A stretch of 5,319 nt of DNA. It comes from Pseudofrankia asymbiotica (GTDB lineage: Bacteria > Actinomycetota > Actinomycetes > Frankiales > Frankiaceae). The notes beneath the pieces are model-generated. The model had not been told where the DNA came from. It did not search any database and saw only the letters and a program-made list of their open reading frames with translations. The DNA lies in the NCBI RefSeq assembly GCF_001983105.1, contig NZ_MOMC01000019.1:54638-59956 (forward strand). Direction: 5' to 3'. Each line of letters opens with the position of its first letter. The first letter of the stretch is position 1. A program made the translations under genes and the position numbers. Shown one piece after another: positions 1 to 5,079 of this stretch.

Positions 1-91
1 GGCAGGCGCAAGTGATCCGGAGCGATGAGGTGTGAGACCGCCCGGCGATCGGCCATCCGACGGGTGCATGGCCATCCGCCACACCCGCATG

Positions 92-111
92 GCCTCGCGG
101 AAGCGCGAGGC
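92..111. other. Perfect 8-bp hairpin with a GAAG loop
   Basis: GCCTCGCG (92-99) and CGCGAGGC (104-111) are exact reverse complements around the four-base loop GAAG. The GC-only stem would be very stable in RNA. No T-run follows on either strand, so it is not a classical intrinsic terminator, although GC-rich actinobacteria often terminate at hairpins without a U tract. It could terminate a rightward gene ending near the left edge, or act as a backup for the leftward TM2 gene. The function is inferred only from the symmetry. Confidence 0.4.
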
Positions 112-160
112 GCGCATGCGTCCGGGCGAGGTTCAGCCGGCAGAGCCCTTGGCTCAATGC

Positions 161-184
161 GGCCGCTTCGGCCAGGAGCTGGCC
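161..184. other. Two overlapping, mutually exclusive small hairpins
   Basis: GGCCG (161-165) pairs with CGGCC (169-173) around CTT. GGCCAG (170-175) pairs with CTGGCC (179-184) around GAG. The stems share bases 170-173, so only one can form at a time. In DNA of this GC content short GGCC palindromes arise easily by chance, so biological meaning is doubtful. I list them because they lie between the two stronger stem-loops at 92-111 and 225-266. Confidence 0.25.
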
Positions 185-224
185 GGTGGCATCGCCGGGT
201 CGTGAGCTTGATCAGTGGTTCGGC

Positions 225-266
225 AGCCGGATCCGAACCGGCGAGAACTCGGGTTCGGATCCGGCT
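225..266 (-). terminator. 15-bp perfect stem-loop, probable terminator of the TM2 gene
   Basis: AGCCGGATCCGAACC (225-239) is the exact reverse complement of GGTTCGGATCCGGCT (252-266), with a 12-base loop (240-251). It lies 53 bases past the stop codon of the leftward TM2-domain gene, which is the expected place for a transcription terminator. There is no T-run after the stem on the minus strand. That is common for terminators in high-GC actinobacteria but leaves the call inferential. A further GGTTCGG at 217-223 could pair with CCGAACC at 233-239, giving an alternative smaller hairpin. Confidence 0.6.
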
Positions 267-319
267 ACAGTCCTGGCGATCTTCCTCGCCGCGGGCGGGC
301 GGGCGTCGCCGGGGAAGGA

Positions 320-886
320 CTAGCCGCGCAGCGGGCGGCCGAACTTGTCGCGGACGTTGCCGGTCAGCATCATGATGCCGTCGATGAGCGACCAGATGCC
401 GAGGCCGCCACAGGTGAGCAGCTGCGCGACCGCGATCCCGTAGTCGCCCAGGTACCAGCGGCCGGCACCCACCCCGCCGAGCAGGATCTGCAGCAGACCC
501 GCCGTCAGCTTGTCCTTGTCCGAGAGCGGCTCACCGGTGATCTGGTGCCGGCCGAACGGCGCGGACGGGTCGGCGCCGTACGGGGGGTAGCCGGGTGCCG
601 GCGGATAGCCCGGGGCTGGCGGATAGCCCGGACCCGGCGGATAGCCGCCCGGCTGCCCATACCCGGCGTTGGGGTCGACGCCGGGCGGGTATCCGCCGGT
701 GGGGGGGTATGCCGCGTTCGGATCCCCGTAGCCCGGGGCGGGCGGGTATGCCGCGTTCGGATCCCCGTAACCGGGGGCGGGCGGGTATCCCTGGCCGGGC
801 TGCGGGTAGCCCGCGCCAGGCGGCGGCTGATCGGGTCCGGGCTTCGCGAACGGGTCCGGCATCTGGCCAGGCGCTGGGGTCGTCAT
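320..886 (-). CDS. TM2 domain-containing membrane protein with GYPP-rich N-terminal tail
   Basis: The 188-residue product has two parts. Residues 1-115 are a low-complexity Pro/Gly/Tyr tail with repeated GYPPAP and GYGDPNAAYPP units. Residues about 125-177 form a TM2 domain: a first hydrophobic segment with the GVGAGRWYLGDYG turn (138-150), then a second with GIWSLID (163-169), matching the family pattern of a G.HRFYLG-like loop followed by W.LID. The TM2 family consists of small two-helix membrane proteins without an established enzymatic role; bacterial members often carry such tails. The ATG at 884-886 is chosen because GGAG (892-895) lies five bases upstream and MTTPAPG is a typical start for this family. 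The frame stays open 48 codons further upstream, but that part does not look coding. The neighbouring gene is divergent. The function is unknown; a membrane-associated role is inferred. Confidence 0.9.
   Translation of the reverse strand: MTTPAPGQMPDPFAKPGPDQPPPGAGYPQPGQGYPPAPGYGDPNAAYPPAPGYGDPNAAYPPTGGYPPGVDPNAGYGQPGGYPPGPGYPPAPGYPPAPGYPPYGADPSAPFGRHQITGEPLSDKDKLTAGLLQILLGGVGAGRWYLGDYGIAVAQLLTCGGLGIWSLIDGIMMLTGNVRDKFGRPLRG
578..811 (-). repeat. Coding repeats in the TM2 protein tail (18-bp and 39-bp units)
   Basis: This part of the TM2 gene encodes residues 26-103 and is internally repetitive. Two 39-bp units (734-772 and 695-733) each encode GYGDPNAAYPP plus two further residues, and a 26-base core is identical in both (744-769 and 705-730). 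Nearer the membrane domain, 18-bp units encode GYPPAP-like hexapeptides three times in succession. The near-identity of the 39-bp copies at the DNA level, beyond what the protein sequence requires, points to recent duplication by slippage or unequal recombination. Tail length may therefore vary between strains. Confidence 0.75.
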
Positions 887-1152
887 AGGGGCTCCAAGTG
901 TTCCCGGACTGGGCGGAACCGTACCAGCGACGGTCAGGACGCGGGAAGGCGCGGTCCGCGACGCGACACCGAGTCGTACGGACGGCCAACAAACGGCTAT
1001 CGGTACGGAGGGCGCACTACCGGCCCACACCGACGGCGGCGCGTCCCACCGGCCCGCCGTGGCTCACAGTGGCAAGGTCACCGCGAAGAGGGGCCGGTGC
1101 CGAACGGACATCCCGGCCAACCCGACAGACAGCCGGTGGCCGGAGCTCACGC
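887..1152. promoter_or_regulatory. Divergent intergenic region between the TM2 gene and the membrane-protein gene
   Basis: This 266-base stretch separates two divergent starts and should hold promoters for both. For the leftward gene, TACGGT on the minus strand (918-923) fits the actinobacterial -10 pattern TAnnnT and would place transcription start some 25 bases before the ATG, but I see no matching -35. For the rightward gene I find no convincing -10/-35 pair. TACGGA occurs twice on the plus strand, after GTCG and after TCGG, in the 970-1010 area. The plus frame of the following gene remains open back to an ATG at 898. That ATG lies against the ribosome binding site of the TM2 gene, so I treat this part as non-coding. 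Confidence 0.45.
1142..1145 (+). promoter_or_regulatory. Ribosome binding site that decides the start at 1153
   Basis: GGAG at 1142-1145 lies seven bases before the ATG at 1153, ideal spacing for translation initiation. The earlier in-frame ATG at 898 and the later one at 1231 lack an equally good site. This decides the start of the membrane protein gene. Confidence 0.6.
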
Positions 1153-2667
1153 ATGGACAACCTCTCGGTGATCGCAGGCGCGCGCGGCGAGCGGCCCAGG
1201 CCGCCCGGCTCGACGACGGTACCGGTGACGATGAACCGCCGGACCACCACCAGGGACGTCGCCACCAGCACCACCAGGACTGACGGCGCCCACGCGGCTG
1301 CCGGCACCGACGCGCCCGTACCGACGCGACCGCGCGAACGGACCCTCGCGACGTCCGACGCCGACGCCAACGCCGAGGCGCCGACCATCACCATCGCCCT
1401 GCCCGTGCCGCGACGCGACGAGTCCCCGCGGTCCTCGCGGATGAAGGGCCGGCCGGCCCCGGCCGACGGCCCCGACACCGGCAGGGCGTGGGACCCGCGC
1501 CGGCGGCCCCGCGCGCGCGACGGCGCCACGGCGGCACCGCACGCGGCGTCGGCGGCGGCGGCGTCCGGCTCGGCCAGGGCGACGTCGGACCCACTGGGCG
1601 GCCGGGTCGAGCGCCTGCTGCGCGAGCGGCTCGGGGTGACCCTTCGCGCGCCCGGTCGAGGCGGCCGGATCTTCCTCACCATGACGGGCGGCGCGGTCAT
1701 CCTGATCGCCCTCGGCTCGGTGGTGCTCGGCATCGGCGGCGGGCCGGCGGCGCTGCGCCCGCTCACGCCGGTGACCACCACCGCCCCGGCGGCGGCGACG
1801 GCTGAGCCCCGCCAGCCGGTGAACGAGGTGGCGGGCACCCCGATCACCGCCACACGGACCTACCTGCTGACCTCCTACGCACCCGGCCGTGGCCACCCGA
1901 GCCGGGTGGAGGCCTCGCCGCGCGAGCTACCCGTCGGTCGGCGCTACCAGCACCTCCCCCGCCGCGGTGACGACCACATGTCCGTCGCGGAGGTCGTCTT
2001 CCCGCTGTTGCCGGCGCCGGCGGCCTGCGTGAGCCGAGTGGAGCTGCGGCTCACGCTGCTCGCGACCGAGGGCGAGCCGCGGGACGAGGGGCCCTACCCG
2101 CTGGCCGCCTACCCGTCGGCGCTCACCGGGCTCGCCGCCGGGAAGGTGCCGGCCACGGTCCCCACGCTCGACCTGGTCGCGAACCGCCCCCGAGGCAGCC
2201 TCGACTGGACCCGCTACGACGACACACAACCGGCCGGCGACCAGACCGCGACCGGCCAGGCCGGCGGCGACCTGGCGGCGGCCGGCCAACCCGCGAGCGA
2301 CGGGGCGACGACCGGCCAGCCCACCGTCGGCGGCCTGGCGGCGGCGGACCAGCCCGCCGGCGGCGATGCCACGAGAAAGGCGCCGCCCGCCGGGCCCCGA
2401 GAGGTCAGGGCGGACGTGACCGAGCTCTACCTGCGCTGGGTCGCCGGCATGCCGACGGCGCAGGGAGAGATCAGCGTCCCGCTCGGCACGCCGCTGGTGC
2501 TGGCCGTGCGCCCCGCCTTCACCAACATTCTCGGCACCTGGCTGCACACCTACGGCGGCAGCGACACCAGCGCCCCGCCGCGCCTGGTCTGGAACCGCCT
2601 CATCCACTGTTCTCCCCGGCCGGCGGCACCGTCCCCCCCGGTCGCGCCCTCCCCGCGGGTCGACTAG
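1153..2667 (+). CDS. Single-pass membrane protein with extracytoplasmic DNRLRE-like domain
   Basis: The product has 504 residues. Residues 1-148 are disordered and rich in Arg, Ala, Pro, Thr and Ser. An amphipathic charged stretch (149-165, GGRVERLLRERLGVTLR) leads into one transmembrane helix (about 173-195, IFLTMTGGAVILIALG and following), probably with the N-terminus inside. The outer part begins near 236 and looks beta-rich: AEVVFPLLPAPAACVSRVEL (279-298), then DWTRYDD, and after a repetitive insert ADVTELYLRWVAGM (420-433). The DVTxLxxxWxxG signature after an xLRFxLP..V..ARLxL-like segment resembles DNRLRE/CBM96-type beta-sandwich modules, which bind polysaccharide or decorate surfaces; I read this by eye only. 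The only two cysteines (292, 486) lie outside and could pair. A Pro/Ser tail ends the protein. It stands alone, convergent with the dehydrogenase genes. Its role is unknown. Several minus-strand frames are also open here, but only this frame gives a coherent membrane topology. Confidence 0.72.
   Translation: MDNLSVIAGARGERPRPPGSTTVPVTMNRRTTTRDVATSTTRTDGAHAAAGTDAPVPTRPRERTLATSDADANAEAPTITIALPVPRRDESPRSSRMKGRPAPADGPDTGRAWDPRRRPRARDGATAAPHAASAAAASGSARATSDPLGGRVERLLRERLGVTLRAPGRGGRIFLTMTGGAVILIALGSVVLGIGGGPAALRPLTPVTTTAPAAATAEPRQPVNEVAGTPITATRTYLLTSYAPGRGHPSRVEASPRELPVGRRYQHLPRRGDDHMSVAEVVFPLLPAPAACVSRVELRLTLLATEGEPRDEGPYPLAAYPSALTGLAAGKVPATVPTLDLVANRPRGSLDWTRYDDTQPAGDQTATGQAGGDLAAAGQPASDGATTGQPTVGGLAAADQPAGGDATRKAPPAGPREVRADVTELYLRWVAGMPTAQGEISVPLGTPLVLAVRPAFTNILGTWLHTYGGSDTSAPPRLVWNRLIHCSPRPAAPSPPVAPSPRVD
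2227..2367 (+). repeat. 30-bp tandem repeat encoding a decapeptide (about 4.5 copies)
   Basis: Residues 359-405 of the membrane protein are built from decapeptide units beginning with Gln: QPAGDQTATG, QAGGDLAAAG, QPASDGATTG, then an 11-residue QPTVGGLAAAD and a partial QPAGGD. The matching 30-bp DNA units share CAR CCG/CCC starts and mostly ACCGGC or GCCGGC ends but have diverged, so the array is not newly made. It falls between the two halves of the predicted outer domain, where it would form a flexible loop. Confidence 0.7.
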
Positions 2668-2683
2668 GCGGGGCACGAACCGG

Positions 2684-2711
2684 GCGACGGGCGTCAGGCG
2701 ACGGGTGTCAG
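2684..2711. repeat. 14-bp tandem repeat between the convergent genes
   Basis: GCGACGGGCGTCAG (2684-2697) is followed at once by GCGACGGGTGTCAG (2698-2711), identical at 13 of 14 positions. The second copy covers the stop codon of the leftward dehydrogenase gene (TGA, plus-strand TCA at 2708-2710). The whole convergent gap is only 40 bases (2668-2707) and I see no strong terminator hairpin in it, so transcripts from both sides may overlap. Confidence 0.55.
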
Positions 2712-3823
2712 GCGTCGATGCTCAGCGCCGCGATCCGGTCCAGGTGCTCGCCCGCGTCGCCGAACGTGGCGACGAGGCGCTTGGCCCGCTTGTAGAAGAA
2801 GTGCGCCTCGTGCTCCCAGGTGTAGCCGATCCCGCCGTGATACTGGATCATGGCCGCGGTCGCCCGCTGGGCCGCGTCGCCCGCCTTGGCCTTGGCGACC
2901 GCGACGGCGAGCTCGGCGTCCGGCAGCTCGGCGTCGACGGCGTGCGCGGCGTAGAGCACGGCGTGCTCGGCCATGAGGACGCCGACGTGCAGGTCGGCGA
3001 GCGTGTGCTTGATGACCTGGAAACCGCCGACCGGCCTGCCGAACTGGACCCGGGTCTTGTCGTACTCGATGGTCCTGGTCAGCGCCGCCCGGGCGATGCC
3101 GACCAGGTCGGCGGCGGTGAGCACGGCGCCGCGCCGGTTCAGCTCCGCGAGCACGGCCGCGTTCGACTCCGGCAGCCGTTCGCCGGTGGCGCCGTCGAGG
3201 ACGAGCCCGCCGAGGCGGGTGGTGCCGTCATAGGTGTCGAGCGCCGTGACGGTGACGGACGGGGACGCCGGGTCGACCAGGTAGAGGCCGATCCCGCCAT
3301 CCGGTTCCTTCGCGGCGACGACCGCCGTCCGGGCGACCCCCGCGTACTCGACCGGGGACGCCGTCCCGGTCAGCCGCGCGCCTCCCGGGCCGGCGTCGGC
3401 CGTCACGCCCACCCCGGACTGGTCGAACGACCCGCCGGGTGCGCGCAGCGCCACGGTGGCGACCAGCTCGCCGGCGGCGAGCGGGCCGAGCACGGCCGCC
3501 CGCTGGGCGGGTGACCCGGCGAGCCGGACGGCCTCCCCCGCGAGCACGGTCGGCAGCCACGGCCCGGGCACGGCGCCGGTGCCGAACGCGCGGGCGAGCA
3601 CCTGCGCGTCGAGCAGGCCGAGACCGATCCCGTCGTTCTCCTCGGGCACGAGCACGGCGAGCCAGCCCTGCTCGGCGAACGCCTTCCACAGCTCGGCCGG
3701 GTGGCCGTCGCCCGCCGTGTCCTCGAACACGGCGCGCACGGCCGTCAGGTCGAACCGGTCGGCAAGGTAGTCGCGGGCGGTCTCGGCGAGCGCCCGTTGT
3801 TCGTCGGTCAACGCGAAGTACAC
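2708..3823 (-). CDS. Acyl-CoA dehydrogenase, small partner-type subunit (FadE family)
   Basis: The 371-residue product is a flavin-dependent acyl-CoA dehydrogenase homologue, of the family that introduces an alpha-beta double bond into acyl-CoA. Visible parts are an N-terminal helical domain (1-115, MYFALTDEQRALAETARDYL at the start), a middle beta domain (116-220), and a C-terminal helical domain with TIEYDKTRVQFGRPVGGFQ (251-269) and HGGIGYTWEHEAHFFYKRAK (329-348). E337 in GGIGYTWE aligns with the catalytic base position of medium-chain enzymes. The middle domain lacks the canonical EPxAGSD flavin/substrate motif (RAPGGSFDQSG instead), and the C-terminus lacks the usual GTSEIQR segment. Both gaps are typical of one member of paired FadE heterotetramers. 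The start is GTG (3821-3823) with GGGGA six bases upstream. It follows its partner gene by 10 bases. The substrate is unknown; steroid or branched side-chain acyl-CoA is a guess by analogy to mycobacterial pairs. Confidence 0.92.
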   Translation of the reverse strand: MYFALTDEQRALAETARDYLADRFDLTAVRAVFEDTAGDGHPAELWKAFAEQGWLAVLVPEENDGIGLGLLDAQVLARAFGTGAVPGPWLPTVLAGEAVRLAGSPAQRAAVLGPLAAGELVATVALRAPGGSFDQSGVGVTADAGPGGARLTGTASPVEYAGVARTAVVAAKEPDGGIGLYLVDPASPSVTVTALDTYDGTTRLGGLVLDGATGERLPESNAAVLAELNRRGAVLTAADLVGIARAALTRTIEYDKTRVQFGRPVGGFQVIKHTLADLHVGVLMAEHAVLYAAHAVDAELPDAELAVAVAKAKAGDAAQRATAAMIQYHGGIGYTWEHEAHFFYKRAKRLVATFGDAGEHLDRIAALSIDA

Positions 3824-3836
3824 GGCGATTCCCCTA
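3824..3836 (-). promoter_or_regulatory. Stop codon abutting the ribosome binding site between the two dehydrogenase genes
   Basis: Read on the minus strand, TAGGGGA holds the stop codon of the upstream dehydrogenase (3834-3836) directly followed by the GGGGA used by the GTG start at 3821-3823. A ribosome ending the first gene would sit on the second gene's initiation site, so translational coupling is likely. This would give near-equal amounts of the two proteins, as expected for subunits of one complex. Confidence 0.6.
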
Positions 3837-5006
3837 CCGTGGCAGGCCGAGCACCCGCTCGGCGACGATGTTGCGCTGCACCTGCGACGAGCCGCCCCAG
3901 ATCGTCACCGATCGGGTCCAGAACGCCTCGTACTGCAGCGAGGCGAGATCGAGGTCCTCGACGGGAGAGGTGACGACCCCGTCCAGGCCGAGCAGATGGT
4001 CGAAGGTCTCGAAGAGCTTCTGGTAGGCCTCCGACCACTGCAGCTTGGTGATCGACGACTCCGAGCCCAGGTCGCGGCCCTGCTCGACCTGGGTGAGCAC
4101 GTGCATCGCGTGGTAACGCAGGCACTCCAGCTCGACCAGGCGGCTCGCGAGCTCGCGGCGCAGCGTCGGGTCGGTGTCGCGGCCGAGCCGGCGCGCGGCG
4201 GCGACGATCTCGTCGTAGCCGCGCCGGAACGTGGCGTACTGGGAGATGCCGGACGCGCCGCGCTCGAACGACAGCAGCATCATCGCCGTCTTCCAGCCGT
4301 TGCCGACGCCGCCGAGGCATTCGGAGGCCTTGACCCGGGCATCGGTGAAGAACACCTCGGCGAACTCACTCGCGCCGCTGATCTGGCGCAGCGGGCGCGC
4401 CTCGACGCCCGGCTGGTGCATGTCGATGAGCAGCATCGAGATGCCGCGATGGGCCTCGCTGCCCTGCTCGGTACGCACAAGCGCGAACAGCTTGTCGCCG
4501 TGCATGGCGTTGGTCGTCCAGATCTTCTGGCCGTTGACGACGTACTCATCGCCGTCGAGCACGCCGGACGTGCGCAGCGCCGCGAGGTCGGAGCCGGCGC
4601 CCGGCTCGGAGAAGCCCTGGCACCAGATCACCTCGTTGCGCAGCATCGGGCCGATGATGTCGCGCTTCTGCTGGTCGGTGCCGATCGCCATCACGGTCGG
4701 CGCGAGGAACGTCAGACCAAGCCCGTTGGCCGACAGCGGTGCTCTGGCAAGCGCCATTTCCTCGTCATAGATGGCTTTCATCCCTGGGGTGCCGCCGAGG
4801 CCGCCGTACTCCGTCGGCCAGGCGATGCCGCCGTAGCCGGCCTCGTACTTGCGACGTTCCCAGTCGCGGCGCAGCTCGAAGCCCTCGTCGTCGGGGACGG
4901 TCCGCCAGAAGCCAGGGTCCCGCCAGGCGGCTGGAATGTTGGCATCCAGCCAGCCGCGCAGCTCCGAGCGGAACTTCTCCTCCTGCGGGGTGAACGTCAG
5001 GTCCAT
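3834..5006 (-). CDS. Acyl-CoA dehydrogenase, flavin-motif-bearing subunit (FadE family)
   Basis: The 390-residue product has the full acyl-CoA dehydrogenase layout: N-terminal helices (1-125, with GYGGIAWPTEYGGLGG at 58-72), the middle beta domain with WCQGFSEPGAGSDLAALRTS (128-147) and VNGQKIWTTNA (157-167) contacting FAD and substrate, and the C-terminal helical domain ending in WGGSSQVQRNIVAERVLGLP (370-389). The GG.GY..E loop that carries the base in medium-chain enzymes is absent. Instead E248 in LLSFERG lies where isovaleryl- and long-chain enzymes hold their catalytic glutamate in helix G. This agrees with the catalytic subunit of mycobacterial FadE heterotetramers (for example the FadE28/FadE29 complex in cholesterol side-chain degradation). 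The ATG is at 5004-5006, with GGAG (5015-5018) eight bases upstream. It is the first dehydrogenase gene after the MarR-type gene and is preceded by three 17-bp repeats. The physiological substrate cannot be read from the sequence. Confidence 0.95.
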   Translation of the reverse strand: MDLTFTPQEEKFRSELRGWLDANIPAAWRDPGFWRTVPDDEGFELRRDWERRKYEAGYGGIAWPTEYGGLGGTPGMKAIYDEEMALARAPLSANGLGLTFLAPTVMAIGTDQQKRDIIGPMLRNEVIWCQGFSEPGAGSDLAALRTSGVLDGDEYVVNGQKIWTTNAMHGDKLFALVRTEQGSEAHRGISMLLIDMHQPGVEARPLRQISGASEFAEVFFTDARVKASECLGGVGNGWKTAMMLLSFERGASGISQYATFRRGYDEIVAAARRLGRDTDPTLRRELASRLVELECLRYHAMHVLTQVEQGRDLGSESSITKLQWSEAYQKLFETFDHLLGLDGVVTSPVEDLDLASLQYEAFWTRSVTIWGGSSQVQRNIVAERVLGLPR

Positions 5007-5020
5007 GGTGCTCGCTCCGC

Positions 5021-5071
5021 GACTCGTCGGTAACGTCGACTCGTTAGCAATGTTGACTCGTTAGTAACATG
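5021..5071. repeat. Three tandem 17-bp repeats, candidate operator array
   Basis: Three contiguous 17-base units start at 5021, 5038 and 5055: GACTCGTCGGTAACGTC, GACTCGTTAGCAATGTT and GACTCGTTAGTAACATG. Pairwise identity is 12 to 13 of 17, and the first seven bases are invariant. They fill 51 of the 73 bases between the MarR-type gene's stop and the dehydrogenase start. The repeat junctions create inverted symmetry: TAACG (5031-5035) and CGTTA (5042-5046) are exact complements across six bases. The next junction keeps this in part (CAATG/CGTTA, 3 of 5). The third unit also contains ACT-CGTT-AGT symmetry. Position and symmetry suggest binding of a dimeric regulator, possibly the adjacent MarR protein. 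I see no convincing -35/-10 pair inside the array. Confidence 0.7.
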
Positions 5072-5079
5072 ACGGCGGA

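Larger units (their letters stand above)
1..319. other. Non-coding, hairpin-rich region at the left edge
   Basis: I can support no gene in this stretch. All three plus-strand frames from the left edge meet a stop by position 35 (stops at 13-15, 26-28 and 33-35), so a rightward gene could end here, but too little of it is present to identify. On the minus strand all three frames are open from about 132 to the edge. An ATG at 117-115 would open a 39-codon run leaving the window, but it has no ribosome binding site and an Arg-rich translation I do not recognise. The nine bases GGCCATCCG occur twice (51-59 and 70-78). Several inverted repeats follow and are listed separately. The likeliest reading is an intergenic region that terminates the TM2-domain gene on its right. 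Confidence 0.5.

Noticed and set aside
215..270. tRNA-like T-arm (GGTTCGGATCC) near 252
   Set aside because: The resemblance is limited to the TTC-containing stretch inside a long perfect inverted repeat; no acceptor, D or anticodon arms can be built around it.
25..375. 116-codon plus-strand open frame
   Set aside because: It is an Arg/Gly-rich translation without domain, runs through the terminator stem-loop and ends inside the TM2 gene on the opposite strand.
887..1030. Upstream extension of the TM2 protein by 48 residues
   Set aside because: The start at 886 has GGAG at good spacing and a family-typical MTTP beginning; the upstream translation has no repeat character and lies in the promoter region.
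898..1152. N-terminal extension of the membrane-protein gene to the ATG at 898
   Set aside because: The extra 85 residues are Arg-rich without pattern, the ATG lies next to the ribosome binding site of the divergent TM2 gene, and the ATG at 1153 has a well-spaced GGAG.
1017..1896. Long open frames on the minus strand (278 and 249 codons) opposite the membrane-protein gene
   Set aside because: They are Arg/Gly/Ala-rich with no recognisable domain and lie opposite a plus-strand frame that has a transmembrane helix, a good ribosome binding site and a plausible outer domain. Such antisense frames are expected at this GC content.
2705..3514. 269-codon plus-strand open frame antisense to the smaller dehydrogenase
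   Set aside because: It mirrors the codon pattern of the real minus-strand gene and is dominated by Arg, Gly, Val and Asp with no domain.
3996..5033. 345-codon plus-strand open frame antisense to the larger dehydrogenase
   Set aside because: The minus-strand frame is a full-length acyl-CoA dehydrogenase with all expected motifs. The plus frame is low-information and has no family features.
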